This document shows positions 55,426 through 64,000 of a stretch of 64,000 nucleotides of DNA, piece by piece. Numbering within the stretch: the stretch's first letter is position 1; each line of letters opens with the position of its first letter. This stretch comes from CAYZMS01 sp964479625 (GTDB lineage: Bacteria; Bacteroidota; Bacteroidia; Chitinophagales; Saprospiraceae): the NCBI GenBank assembly GCA_964479625.1, contig CAYZMS010000013.1, positions 1 to 64,000 on the forward strand, written 5' to 3'. The position numbers and the translations under genes are program-made. Under the pieces are notes generated by a model that was given only the letters and a program-made list of their open reading frames with translations, did no database searches and was not told the DNA's origin.

Positions 55426-55882
55426 ACTGCATATTTTTCCCTGCGGCAATTAAGTAGTGCCGGCAGGGGTAAGTTTTCTCAAAGCATATCGGAACCTTTG
55501 ATCAATCTTTAATCTAGTGTATTGTAGGTTCCTTAAAATTGCCTCCAATAAACACCAATAAGGGTACCTTGAAGAGGATACCCTATTGTTGGTACTCCAG
55601 TTGCCAGTAATTTTGAGAACTATCGCGCCTCTGAACGAATGAAGTTGCCTTAAGTAGTTACCACTTTTATTTTATACAGTGCGCTCGTATTCCGTTCGCC
55701 CAAATTTTAGGCATTGATCAGACAATGCATTTTCGAGGGGAATTCAAGGGAGGATGGTTTTTTTCAAAAATATTGCCTTTTTTTGTAAAAATCTACTAAA
55801 AAGAAAAGAATGAGGCTTTTTTTTCGGAAGAATTATGAAAAACAACCAAATTATTGGGTAAAAGCCAGGGGAGCCTTCCACT
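55426..55882. other. Intergenic region without recognised gene
   Basis: These 457 bases between the start of the BNR gene and the end of the DUF4105 gene are AT-rich. I see no gene, hairpin of note or clear promoter box. The BNR gene promoter should be within it. Confidence 0.5.
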
Positions 55883-57055
55883 CTACTTTCGTTCCATTAA
55901 TATTGCTCCCACCCTCGTACGTAATACTGCCCTCAGGATTAAACTTAAACCGATTGGAAAGATAGCAGGATGAAAGGCCTGGGGTAGAAGGAAGGAAAAA
56001 ATAAGGGTGACAGCCGATAAAACGGCTGCAATCCATATGATCCACCCCATCTTACCTTTGGTTCTCCAGATATACCCTATGGAAAAAAGGTAAAAAGGAT
56101 TTAGCCACAGCAGGTTGAGATTGACCTTTGTGGCCAGGTGATCGGTCCCTAACCACATCACCAGAATAAGCAGTCCTCCCAGACCCGCAGCTAAAAACAA
56201 ACTGGTATCCAGGAGCTTCAGGATCATGCTTTTGGGAGCAAACCAACTGAGTGCCACGAAAAAAGTAAGAAGCCCCCAGAACAAACAGGTGGGGGTTAGC
56301 CATCTAGGTTTTTTTTTTACCCTTTGGATGGGAAGGATTTCCCGGCGATCTCTGGTGATCGAAAGGTCATTATGCCGGTAGTGCTGAATATGGTCTTCCA
56401 AATAGTCGGGCAGAAACATCGCATTCTCGAAAGTAGCGGGCTGGTCTGAAGGAACTCCAAGGATGAGATCGATCCCAAACCGGGTCCAGGGACGCTGTTC
56501 TAGATATTCATGTAAAAGATCCCGAAGGGTCTTTTCCTGCATATCCGGTACCTCCACTGCTTTCAGATCCATGGTGGACCTAAGCATATCCCGTATCCTG
56601 GTGGCGCAATTATCAAAGAAAAAATCGTAGAGATAATAGCGGTTTTCAGGCTTATAATTTTCTTGCAAGAAATTCAGGACCTCTGCCTTATCTTCGGGGC
56701 GGAGATCGAGTGGTAATTCGTAAACCCATCTATCTGTCGCGCGATAAGGGTAAAGAAATCGTCGGGTAGGCTCTTTGCCCATGAAATAAAGCAACTTACC
56801 GCGCATGAATTTCAAATAGAAATTTGGGGTGGCGAAGTCGAAAACGCCCCAATTGTAAACCGTGTCGGCTCCGGTTAGAGGGTTGTAAACCCGCAGGGCG
56901 GAATGCCCCCAGGCGAAATACAGTTCGTCTCCGGGACCACAGGTAAGCAAACTGATTCGTTCGGGCGCCGGATTTTCCTGGGCAGCCAGGTTGGCAGGGA
57001 AGAAGAAAAGAAACACTAGTACATTCGATAAGAGGATAAATTTGATGTTCACCAT
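55883..57055 (-). CDS. DUF4105 (Lnb-like) membrane protein
   Basis: The 390-residue protein has a signal peptide (about 1-25), a periplasmic DUF4105 domain (about 30-250) and five transmembrane segments after residue 250. In the periplasmic part FAWGHSALRVY (H51) and DFFFDNCATRIRD (C150) are the conserved marks of the family. Lnb-type DUF4105 proteins of Bacteroides have been reported as lipoprotein N-acyltransferases, replacing Lnt. If this member acts alike, it would finish the lipoproteins of the outer membrane. That is inference from family membership. It is divergent from the RimK-like gene. Confidence 0.85.
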   Translation of the reverse strand: MVNIKFILLSNVLVFLFFFPANLAAQENPAPERISLLTCGPGDELYFAWGHSALRVYNPLTGADTVYNWGVFDFATPNFYLKFMRGKLLYFMGKEPTRRFLYPYRATDRWVYELPLDLRPEDKAEVLNFLQENYKPENRYYLYDFFFDNCATRIRDMLRSTMDLKAVEVPDMQEKTLRDLLHEYLEQRPWTRFGIDLILGVPSDQPATFENAMFLPDYLEDHIQHYRHNDLSITRDRREILPIQRVKKKPRWLTPTCLFWGLLTFFVALSWFAPKSMILKLLDTSLFLAAGLGGLLILVMWLGTDHLATKVNLNLLWLNPFYLFSIGYIWRTKGKMGWIIWIAAVLSAVTLIFSFLLPQAFHPAIFPIGLSLILRAVLRTRVGAILMERK

Positions 57056-57114
57056 TGCAGCGGTTTGTTGCAGAGTTCGAAATTAGTAAAAGAATCGGGA
57101 AGAACTGTAAACTT

Positions 57115-57990
57115 ATGCATATTGCCATTTTATCCAGAGATCCAGACCTGTATTCTACCCGGAGCTTGTTACAGGCAGGTAAAAAACGAGGGCATCAAAT
57201 GTGGGTGGTAGATTATATGCGTTGCAGTGTGTTGCTCGAGAACGACCGCCCTTTGGTGCTTTATGAAAATCAACACCTGGAGGGAGTCGATGGCTTAATC
57301 CCTCGCATCGGGAGCTCCATGACCGTTCAGGGGGCCGCTCTATTACGGCAATTCGAATTGATGGGCGTTCCCACTTTACTACGGGCAGATGGTTTATTGG
57401 CGGTGCGTGATAAATTGGGTTGCCTACAGGCTATGTCTGCTTCTGGGCTGGCTGTTCCAAAGACTGCCTTTATCGGTTCCCTCAGGGATTTGAAAGATCT
57501 AATTCCCAGGGTGGGCGGCTTTCCCATGGTGATCAAACTCGTCGAAAGTACGCATGGCATCGGAGTGGTGCTGGCTGAAAATTTAGCTGCCGCCCGTTCT
57601 TCTATAGAGGTATTCTTGCAGCTAAGGCAACGTGTTATTTTACAAGAATTTATTGCAGAGGCTAAAGGAACGGATATTCGGGCTTTTGTAGTGGGAGGGA
57701 AGGTGGTCGCAGCCATGCAGCGCCATGCAGCTCCCGGGGATTTTCGATCTAATCTACATTGTGGAGGAACAGCACGTCCGATCAAACTGAAATCGGATGA
57801 ACAAGAATTGGCTATAAATGCGGCCAGAATAACTGGACTGGAAGTTGCCGGTGTCGATTTACTTCGATCTGATCGAGGGCCCCTCATCCTGGAAATCAAT
57901 GCTTCTCCTGGCCTGAAAGGGATCGAACGTACCAGTAAGGTGGATGTATCCGGTCAAATTATCCAAACTCTTGAAAAAAAGTTGCGCTAG
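57115..57990 (+). CDS. RimK-type ATP-grasp ligase
   Basis: ATG 57115 (rather than the earlier GTG/TTG-type opening at 57055) gives the usual start MHIAILSRDP. The 291-residue protein has the RimK fold. The N-terminal domain ends in PRIGSSMT, then the ATP-grasp motifs PMVIKLVESTHGIGVVLAE (about 144-162), ILQEFIAEAKGTDIRAFV, AAPGDFRSNLHCGGTA and EINASPGLKGIE follow. RimK adds glutamate to ribosomal protein S6; relatives (e.g. LysX, CofF) ligate other amino acids to other acceptors. It is divergent from DUF4105, with 59 bases between start codons. Confidence 0.9.
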   Translation: MHIAILSRDPDLYSTRSLLQAGKKRGHQMWVVDYMRCSVLLENDRPLVLYENQHLEGVDGLIPRIGSSMTVQGAALLRQFELMGVPTLLRADGLLAVRDKLGCLQAMSASGLAVPKTAFIGSLRDLKDLIPRVGGFPMVIKLVESTHGIGVVLAENLAAARSSIEVFLQLRQRVILQEFIAEAKGTDIRAFVVGGKVVAAMQRHAAPGDFRSNLHCGGTARPIKLKSDEQELAINAARITGLEVAGVDLLRSDRGPLILEINASPGLKGIERTSKVDVSGQIIQTLEKKLR

Positions 57991-58028
57991 AGGTTCGTTC
58001 ACACGGCATCCTTCGTATTTTAGAATTT

Positions 58029-58583
58029 ATGGTCGAAAAACAAACATCAGAGGCGCAGGTCAAACAACTGCGTACCTTTAGAAAATATCACCGTTTTATT
58101 GGGTTAGCATTGGCGACAATTCTACTGGTCAGTACTATTACAGGAATTCTTCTTGCCTGGAAAAAGGACGTGCCTGTGCTACAACCCCCCGCTCAAAAAG
58201 GACAATCCGAAATGTTGAAGGATTGGATCTCCCTGGAGGCGATCGCTGCAGTTGCACAGGAGGGACTGGTCGCTACTCACCCGGATCAGGCGGATAACCC
58301 CATTGATAAAATGGACGTCCGCCCTTCTAAAGGCATGGTAAAGGTCTTATTTGAAAAAGGCTATTGGGAGGTTCAGGTAGATGGTAGCACGGGTTCCGTT
58401 TTATCCGTGGCTCGACGACATTCCGATTGGATTGAAGCCCTGCACGATGGCTCCATCATCAGTGATGGATTTAAGTTGGTTTCGATGAGCATCCTGGGTT
58501 TCGGACTGATGGTGATGATTTTGACCGGTTTCTGGTTATGGTATGGACCAAAGTTGATAAGACGGCAAAAACGAAGGAGGTGA
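58029..58583 (+). CDS. PepSY-associated membrane protein
   Basis: This is a short (184 residues) PepSY_TM protein. It has a cytosolic basic start (LRTFRKYHRFIGLAL), TM1 at about 22-43, a periplasmic PepSY-like domain with DKMDVRPSKGMVKVLF, and a second TM at about 155-176 (GFGLMVMILTGFWLWYG). The C-terminus is positively charged. Longer PepSY proteins carry ferric-reductase-like or iron-uptake functions, but the role of short ones is unclear. It lies 38 bases downstream of the RimK-like gene. Confidence 0.8.
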   Translation: MVEKQTSEAQVKQLRTFRKYHRFIGLALATILLVSTITGILLAWKKDVPVLQPPAQKGQSEMLKDWISLEAIAAVAQEGLVATHPDQADNPIDKMDVRPSKGMVKVLFEKGYWEVQVDGSTGSVLSVARRHSDWIEALHDGSIISDGFKLVSMSILGFGLMVMILTGFWLWYGPKLIRRQKRRR

Positions 58584-58956
58584 AGGGTTCACGCTACGTC
58601 CGCCACGAATCGCGGAGATCGCAGCGAGGGAGGGAAGTCAAAAGACCGCTGGGGAAGGCTGCGTTGCTCTGCGACCGCTGCGTGCAATCCATACTTTTTG
58701 CTTAAAGGGAGGGATAAATCCGAAAAACAGGCTTAGGTCAATCGAGGGAGGTGAAGGGTTCACGCTACGTCCGCCACGAATCGCGGAGATCGCAGCGAGG
58801 GNNNNNNNNNNNNNNNNNNNNNNNNNNNNNNNNNNNNNNNNNNNNNNNNNNNNNNNNNNNNNNNNNNNNNNNNNNNNNNNNNNNNNNNNNNNNNNNNNNN
58901 NACCGCTGGGGAAGGCTGCGTTGCTCTGCGACCGCTGCGTGCAATCCATACTTTTT
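58576..58956 (+). repeat. Tandem direct repeat interrupted by the assembly gap
   Basis: Copy 1 (about 58576-58699) and copy 2 (about 58747-58801, then 58902-58956) are identical wherever they can be compared, with a period of 171 bases. Each unit contains GGAGGTGAAGGGTTCACGC at the left, CGCAGCGAGGG, and CTCTGCGACCGCTGCGT at the right. The CGCAGCG and CGCTGCG parts can pair into a hairpin. Copy 1 contains 14 bases (58631-58644) that are hidden by the Ns in copy 2; more copies may be lost in the gap. It sits between the PepSY gene and the second BNR gene. Confidence 0.85.
58802..58901. other. Assembly gap (100 N)
   Basis: Exactly 100 N, a placeholder of unknown true length. If copy 2 of the repeat equals copy 1, only 14 bases are missing. 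Confidence 0.99.
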
Positions 58957-59025
58957 TTTATTTTGTCCAGAATAATAAACCCGGAGCTATATTCGGGTAA
59001 CCGAGAGCGAATCAACAACCAATTC

Positions 59026-62000
59026 ATGAATAATATGAAATCCAAGATCTTCCTTTTGACCTTTCTGGTCTCCCTTTTTAGCCTGGCGCTTCCCTCAACA
59101 AAAGCAATTGCTCAGCTTGGTGAACCGCAAATTGACTCCAATTTATTGTCGGGATTAAAATATCGTATGGTAGGTCCGTACCGCGGTGGTCGTTCAACGG
59201 CAGTAGCCGGTTATCCCGATCAACCACATGTATTTCTGATGGGGGGTACTGGAGGTGGTGTCTGGAAAACGGATGATGCCGGTGGCACCTGGCACAACAT
59301 TAGTGACGGCTTCTTTGGAGGCTCCATTGGTGCCATCGCTATTGCTGAATCCAATCCGAACGTCATTTACGTGGGCTCGGGCTCAGCTGATCCCCGCGGG
59401 AATACCTCCGCCGGCCGTGGGGTTTATAAATCCAATGACGGCGGAAAGACCTGGTTCCATAGCGGCTTACTAGAAGCAGGGCAGATCGGAAAGATCCGGG
59501 TACACCCGAAAGATGAAAACCTGGTCTATGCAGCGGTCTTGGGCCATATTTTCGGTCCTAACGAAGAGCGTGGCGTTTACCGTTCCAAAGACGGTGGAAA
59601 GACCTGGGAAGCTGTTTTACAACTTTCTGACACAACAGGATCCATTTCATTAGCCATGAACCCGCACAACCCCAATGAGATCTACGCTGGCATGTGGCGG
59701 GCCGAACGTAAACCCTGGTCCATGATCAGCGGTGGTATGGATGGAGGTGTTTACAAAACGACTGATGGGGGGGATAACTGGAAAAAATTGAAGGGCGGTT
59801 TGCCTACAGGAATGGTCGGGAAAATCGGTTTAAGTGTTTCTCCTGCAGATCCAGACCGGGTATGGGCCATTATCGAAGCAGAACCCGCTGGTGGGGTTTA
59901 CAGGTCGGATGATGCTGGCAAAACCTGGGAACGGGTCAATTCGGAAAACAAATTGCGCCAGCGCGCCTGGTATTACACGCATGTCGTAGCGGACCCCCAA
60001 GATCAGCATACTGTTTACGCACTAAATACCGGCCTTTACCGATCCGTAGATGGCGGAAAGACCTATCAACAAATTCCCGTTCCACATGGTGATGTCCACG
60101 ACCTTTGGATCAATCCACAACACCCGGAGATCATGGTAGTTGCGGATGATGGAGGGGCACAAGTATGCTTAAATGGGGGTAAAACTTGGTCGAGTTACCT
60201 CAACCAACCCACGGCAGAATTGTACGGTGTGACTGTCGATAACGGCTTTCCTTATCGTCTGTACGGAGCTCAGCAAGATAACACGACTATTTCCGTTCCC
60301 TCCTGGACCTCCAATCAAACCATACATCCAAAACAGCATTGGTATTCCGTTGGTGGCTGCGAAACCGGTCCGGTCGCCTTGCACCCGGATTATCCCGAAG
60401 TGATCTATGCCGGCTGCTACGGTGGTGTGATGGATCGCTTTGACCAGGAAACCCAACAGGTAACCAATGTAATGAGCTATCCTCAATTACAATTGGGAGA
60501 GGCGGCTAAAAATCTAAAATACCGCTTCCAATGGGTATCTCCAATGGCAGTGTCTCCCTTCGATCGAAAAGAGATCTTTCACGGATCCCAGCATGTTCAC
60601 CGCTCCCGGGATAAGGGACAAACCTGGGAAGTCATCAGCCCGGATCTGACTACCGCCACACCTGAACACCTGGAGTATTCGGGGGGACCCATCAACCATG
60701 ATATCACCGGGGTAGAGATATACAATACGGTTTTCGAAATTGTTCCCGACCCCAATGCTAAGGGAACTATCTGGGCGGGTACCGACGATGGCAGGGTACA
60801 CATTACCCGGAATGACGCTCAAAGCTGGGAGGAGATCACCCCAAAGGGTATGCCAGCTTTTGGAACGGTAAACAAAATCGACTTATCCACCCATGCCTCT
60901 GGCAGAGCCTTGATGGCCGTTCAGAAATACCGCTTTGACGATTTTCGTCCTTATGTCTATTTGACCAACAACTACGGAAAATCCTGGACCCTACTTACCG
61001 ATGGATCTAACGGTATTCCGGAAGATTATCCTGTAAGGGTGGTACGGGAGGATCCCGAACGGAAGGGCTTGCTGTATGCCGGTACAGAGTTTGGCATGTT
61101 CGTGAGTTTCGATGAAGGCGCTAACTGGCAGCCGCTGCAACTCAATTTACCGGTGGTGCCGATTACCGATCTGCGCGTCCATCAGCAAGATCTGGTCCTT
61201 TCGACTCAGGGGCGCTCCTTCTGGATCATGGACGATATTACCCCTCTACACCAAATTTCCAAGGACATAGCGGAAAAGGATATACATTTGTTCGAACCCC
61301 GCCCAGCCTACAAAGTTAATGATCAAGGCTCTGGTGGACTTGCCGAGCTGGCTCCGGAGGCTAAACCCAGTGGCGCCACCCTGTATTACTTTTTGCAGGA
61401 TAGCATGGAGCAGGATGTTAAAATTGAAATTCTTGACGCTGAAGCTCGGGTGGTGCGGGTGTTCTCCAGTGATTCGACCCTGGCTAAAGATCATAAAACC
61501 CGACTCTTGCCTAATAAAACCGGTACGCATCGCTTCAACTGGGACCTGACTTACGAAGGTCCGACTTTCATAGATGGTGCCATCATTTGGGGGTATCAGG
61601 GAGGTGTAAAAGCTCCTCCCGGGACATATGATGTTCGAATGCAGTTAGGTGACCAGGTAATTAGCCAAACTTTAGAAGTAAAGGAAGACCCACGTATCGA
61701 AGATGCGATCAGCCCGGATGATTATCAGGCACAACTGGAATTAGGGCTACAACTCCGCGAAGCTATAACAGAGGTCCACGAATATGTGGGCGAAATTCGA
61801 TCCGTCAAAAAACAGATCAAATGGTTGACAGAACAGTCCGATAATGAGGAGATCAACGAAATTGGCCCGCAATTACTGGAAGAACTGACTGCATATGAAC
61901 AAAAATTGATGCAAACCAAAAACCAAAGTGGTCAGGATCCCATCCGTTTTGCACCGAAACTGGACAACCAACTGGTGGAAAACTATGGCTATGTAACCGG

Positions 62001-62199
62001 CCCGGATGGCTATATCTCTGGTGGACGAGAAGGACGCCCGCCCAAGGCCGCCTACGAACGCTGGTCAGATCTGGAAACGGAATGGACGGATCTAAGGGAG
62101 GAAGTACAACAAAAACTAAAGGAAAATGCAGCTATTTTTAACCAATTGGTTAAAAAATACGAACTGCTTGGGGTGAAACTAAAAGCCTCGAAGAGTTAA
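59026..62199 (+). CDS. Secreted sortilin/BNR-repeat protein (copy 2)
   Basis: ATG 59026 (or 59035) gives the signal peptide (cleavage near KAIAQ); an earlier TTG at 58921 lies inside the repeat. The 1057-residue protein is a paralogue of the one at 52228-55425, with the same order of parts: MVGPYRGGRSTAV, VWKTDDAGGTWHNISDG, Asp-box repeats (VYKSNDGGKTWFH, VYRSKDGGKTWEA), TDLRVHQQDLVLSTQGRSFW, and an all-helical C-terminus. Function is unknown beyond an extracytoplasmic beta-propeller. The two copies lie on opposite strands and are only moderately similar, so the duplication is old. Confidence 0.85.
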   Translation: MNNMKSKIFLLTFLVSLFSLALPSTKAIAQLGEPQIDSNLLSGLKYRMVGPYRGGRSTAVAGYPDQPHVFLMGGTGGGVWKTDDAGGTWHNISDGFFGGSIGAIAIAESNPNVIYVGSGSADPRGNTSAGRGVYKSNDGGKTWFHSGLLEAGQIGKIRVHPKDENLVYAAVLGHIFGPNEERGVYRSKDGGKTWEAVLQLSDTTGSISLAMNPHNPNEIYAGMWRAERKPWSMISGGMDGGVYKTTDGGDNWKKLKGGLPTGMVGKIGLSVSPADPDRVWAIIEAEPAGGVYRSDDAGKTWERVNSENKLRQRAWYYTHVVADPQDQHTVYALNTGLYRSVDGGKTYQQIPVPHGDVHDLWINPQHPEIMVVADDGGAQVCLNGGKTWSSYLNQPTAELYGVTVDNGFPYRLYGAQQDNTTISVPSWTSNQTIHPKQHWYSVGGCETGPVALHPDYPEVIYAGCYGGVMDRFDQETQQVTNVMSYPQLQLGEAAKNLKYRFQWVSPMAVSPFDRKEIFHGSQHVHRSRDKGQTWEVISPDLTTATPEHLEYSGGPINHDITGVEIYNTVFEIVPDPNAKGTIWAGTDDGRVHITRNDAQSWEEITPKGMPAFGTVNKIDLSTHASGRALMAVQKYRFDDFRPYVYLTNNYGKSWTLLTDGSNGIPEDYPVRVVREDPERKGLLYAGTEFGMFVSFDEGANWQPLQLNLPVVPITDLRVHQQDLVLSTQGRSFWIMDDITPLHQISKDIAEKDIHLFEPRPAYKVNDQGSGGLAELAPEAKPSGATLYYFLQDSMEQDVKIEILDAEARVVRVFSSDSTLAKDHKTRLLPNKTGTHRFNWDLTYEGPTFIDGAIIWGYQGGVKAPPGTYDVRMQLGDQVISQTLEVKEDPRIEDAISPDDYQAQLELGLQLREAITEVHEYVGEIRSVKKQIKWLTEQSDNEEINEIGPQLLEELTAYEQKLMQTKNQSGQDPIRFAPKLDNQLVENYGYVTGPDGYISGGREGRPPKAAYERWSDLETEWTDLREEVQQKLKENAAIFNQLVKKYELLGVKLKASKS

Positions 62200-62265
62200 A
62201 GGTACAAACGCAACACCGAAACCCCAATTTCCTTATCTTCCGGGAAAAGTAAGCTTATAAAGCAA

Positions 62266-63561
62266 ATGGATCCCAAGGAAGCGCGGAAATTAAATGCCTT
62301 GTTGCCGGAACTGGAGCAAGAAGGCCTGATCAGTGCAGATCAGGCGGAGGCCATCGCTGACTATTTAAGTGGGAACCGACCCGATAGCCGATTACAGGTT
62401 GCACAATTGATATTGGGCGTGGTTGCTGTCCTATTGATCAGCGGTGGCATTCTCTTGGTTTTTGCTTATCAATGGAAAAGCATTTCTCCTTTTTGGCGGC
62501 GCTTTATTAGTTTTTTACCTGCCTTGGTTGGAGGGGGTATTTTTATTTATGGCTGGCTTCGAAAGCGAGATAAGCTCGCCTGGCGGGAAGGAGCTTCCTT
62601 ATTTGCCTCCCTTACCCTGGGAGCTACCCTTACCCTGGTTGCCTTAACCTATGAATTGGAGGGTGAGGAGATCAGTTTGTTGCTTGCCTGGTTGGTCGGA
62701 TGCCTTCCCTTTGTATACCTCTTGAATTCGAGTCTGGTTACCCATGCCCTATTGATCGGTTGGATGATATGGGCAGGAGAAGCAGCGGTAGAGCAACGCT
62801 TTTCTTTTTGGCTGGGTCTGGCCTCCCTTTTGCCCCAGTTGTATCGTATTTACCAAGAGAAAAAAACCTATTGGCGCTGGCCCATTACAGGCTGGGTTCT
62901 GGCCATTTGTGTGCTTACCGGATGGCTGTTCTTTACCGAGGCGGAGCTTGGCCTGCAGCTGTATTTTGGAACCGGTTTGCTCTTTTCCTTATTCTATCTA
63001 ATCGAACTTCCCCGAAAACAGGCCGGGCAAAGTTGGTGGTTACGACCATTGCAAAAGTTTGCTTTTCTAGCCGGTATCATTTTATTGTTGATCGGGACCT
63101 ATGAACAGAATATGGACCTGCTCGGAACATTTACAGGAACTACGCCCACCTGGGTAGCTTACCTTCAATTTGCCATTTTAGGGTTAATGGTAGCTGCCTG
63201 GCTTTTGGGGGTTTTCCGGGCTTTGCAAAAGCGGGCTCTTACCCCTGAGGATTGGGGGCCGGTACTCTTTCCCCTGATTTTTGGGATTTACATCGGTTTC
63301 TATGAATTCCATCAAGCAGGGCTGGGGGTGGTTTGGGCAAATCTTGTTGCTTTAGGATTCGGACTGTGGTACCTCCGCCTTGGAATACTGGAAAGGCGTT
63401 TAGTGGAACTGAATATTGGCCTGATCACCTTGCTGGCCTTGCTAAGCCTCCGGTTTTTCGACGCACAATGGTCCGATCTGATCAAGGGCACACTCTATAT
63501 TCTGCTGGGATGCGCCTTTCTGGCTACTAATTGGTACCTGGCTCGAAAATGGAACGAATGA
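62266..63561 (+). CDS. DUF2157 membrane protein
   Basis: The 431-residue protein begins with a cytosolic helical part (ELEQEGLISADQAEAIADYL), typical of DUF2157, and has about twelve transmembrane segments after residue 45. Landmarks are LILGVVAVLLISGGILLVFA and FGIYIGFYEFHQAGLGV. The biological role is unknown; homologues are scattered in bacteria. It follows the second BNR gene by 66 bases on the same strand and ends at a hairpin shared with the convergent DUF4197 gene. Confidence 0.85.
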   Translation: MDPKEARKLNALLPELEQEGLISADQAEAIADYLSGNRPDSRLQVAQLILGVVAVLLISGGILLVFAYQWKSISPFWRRFISFLPALVGGGIFIYGWLRKRDKLAWREGASLFASLTLGATLTLVALTYELEGEEISLLLAWLVGCLPFVYLLNSSLVTHALLIGWMIWAGEAAVEQRFSFWLGLASLLPQLYRIYQEKKTYWRWPITGWVLAICVLTGWLFFTEAELGLQLYFGTGLLFSLFYLIELPRKQAGQSWWLRPLQKFAFLAGIILLLIGTYEQNMDLLGTFTGTTPTWVAYLQFAILGLMVAAWLLGVFRALQKRALTPEDWGPVLFPLIFGIYIGFYEFHQAGLGVVWANLVALGFGLWYLRLGILERRLVELNIGLITLLALLSLRFFDAQWSDLIKGTLYILLGCAFLATNWYLARKWNE

Positions 63562-63599
63562 GTTATGGGTTGAAGATCATTCCTCGAAACCCATTACTC
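63560..63599. terminator. Hairpin between convergent genes
   Basis: GAGTTATGGGTT (63560-63571) pairs with AACCCATTACTC (63588-63599) with one mismatch and a 16-base loop. It overlaps the last bases of the DUF2157 gene and separates it from the convergent DUF4197 gene. It has no U-run. Confidence 0.55.
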
Positions 63600-63607
63600 C
63601 ATGCCCT

Positions 63608-64000
63608 TTAATTGTCTTGTTTGGCAAAAACATCCCTTAGCAATTGCGTATTTCGAACCGTGGGTTTATCCCGGATCTCGATTTCCTTTTTCTCGATCAG
63701 GCTGAATAATCCATCGAGGGCTTTAATGGTGACGTGATCATCCAGATCGGGATTTACCTGCTTGACGAAGGGGATTTGATTGTAGGTTTTTGCAGCGCTG
63801 GTCCATAGCTGGCGGGCATTTACCTCATCAAGCGATTGGGCTACAATGGGTTGAAACTCCGAGTAAAGTTGATCGGAGGTTATCCGTTCCAAATAACGGG
63901 TTGCCGCGTCCTCTTCACCCATGAGCAGACCCATTGCATCTTCGAAAGTCATTTGCGTGATGGCATCCGCGAAGATGGGAGTAGCTTTTTTGGCAGCCAG
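63608..64000 (-). CDS. DUF4197 protein, 5' part beyond the window
   Basis: The frame is open to the window end, so the start is outside. The visible 130 residues read AAKKATPIFADAITQMTFEDAMGLLMGEEDAATRYLER, the DUF4197 core with its PIFxDAI motif, and later NARQLWTSAAKTYNQIPFV. Family members are exported helical proteins of unknown role. The TAA lies at 63608-63610, just right of a hairpin. Confidence 0.85.
   Translation of the reverse strand: MAAKKATPIFADAITQMTFEDAMGLLMGEEDAATRYLERITSDQLYSEFQPIVAQSLDEVNARQLWTSAAKTYNQIPFVKQVNPDLDDHVTIKALDGLFSLIEKKEIEIRDKPTVRNTQLLRDVFAKQDN

Noticed and set aside
58576..58956. CRISPR array at the tandem repeat
   Set aside because: Only two long units with a 171-base period, no short spacers, and no cas genes in the window.
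52228..62199. Recent duplication of the BNR genes
   Set aside because: The two proteins share order and motifs but differ widely in sequence, and they lie on opposite strands; the duplication is old.

Overview
The window looks like a 64 kb piece of a Bacteroidota chromosome, most likely from the Saprospiria/Lewinella side of the phylum. Supporting signs are a promoter of the TTG-N20-TAnnTTTG type in front of tRNA-His, a general lack of Shine-Dalgarno sequences, a tmRNA tag GESNYAMAA, and many Bacteroidota-typical families (DUF2911, DUF4105/Lnb, a Rof-like antiterminator, HdeD, DUF4197, sortilin/BNR-repeat secreted proteins, an EAD11-like domain). A run of exactly 100 N (58802-58901) shows this is a scaffolded draft assembly. 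Assignment to genus is not possible from the sequence alone.

Layout. 0-0.6 kb: wreck of an IS1-family transposase. 0.67-2.3 kb: two-gene operon of coiled-coil proteins, the second membrane-anchored and PspA-like. 2.5-9.6 kb: a secreted barrel protein with a basic tail, tRNA-His, an HTH regulator, a hotdog thioesterase, a secreted M28 peptidase, a Rof-like protein overlapping an SDR, and a beta-helix lipoprotein. 9.9-12.2 kb: two translationally coupled family 2 glycosyltransferases. 12.3-21.1 kb: class IV aminotransferase, purC, HdeD-like protein and gltBD. 21.3-29.1 kb: Gfo/Idh/MocA oxidoreductase, BASS transporter, GH13 glucosidase, sulfotransferase-like protein and a saccharopine-dehydrogenase-like enzyme. 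29.4-29.8 kb: ssrA (tmRNA). 30.2-36.2 kb: TPR protein, free-methionine-sulfoxide reductase, gluconokinase, a secreted protein paired with an EAD11-like four-helix membrane protein, a DUF2911 protein and an SbtA-type transporter.

Between about 36.2 and 41.5 kb lies an island of broken genes: a serine hydrolase (two in-frame TAG codons and two frameshifts), a divergent esterase (two TAG codons), a dienelactone hydrolase and a Crp-family regulator fused head to head by a deletion, and a frameshifted SDR. One intact-looking hypothetical gene sits among them. Healthy genes resume with a large Dna2-like nuclease-helicase (41.5-44.9 kb), dnaE, a 592-residue membrane coiled-coil protein, and two thioredoxin-fold proteins. 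The last 12 kb hold two divergent members of the sortilin/BNR family around a DUF4105 (Lnb-like) protein, a RimK-like ligase, a PepSY protein and a tandem repeat interrupted by the assembly gap, followed by a DUF2157 membrane protein and a truncated DUF4197 gene.

Most of the content is housekeeping metabolism (ammonia assimilation by gltBD, purine synthesis by purC, amino-acid transamination, DNA replication, trans-translation) mixed with envelope proteins. No CRISPR array, prophage or classical defence island is visible. The least explained pieces are the EAD11-like membrane protein with its secreted partner, the PspA-like coiled-coil operon, the TAG-rich pseudogene island, and a set of long hairpins at convergent gene ends.
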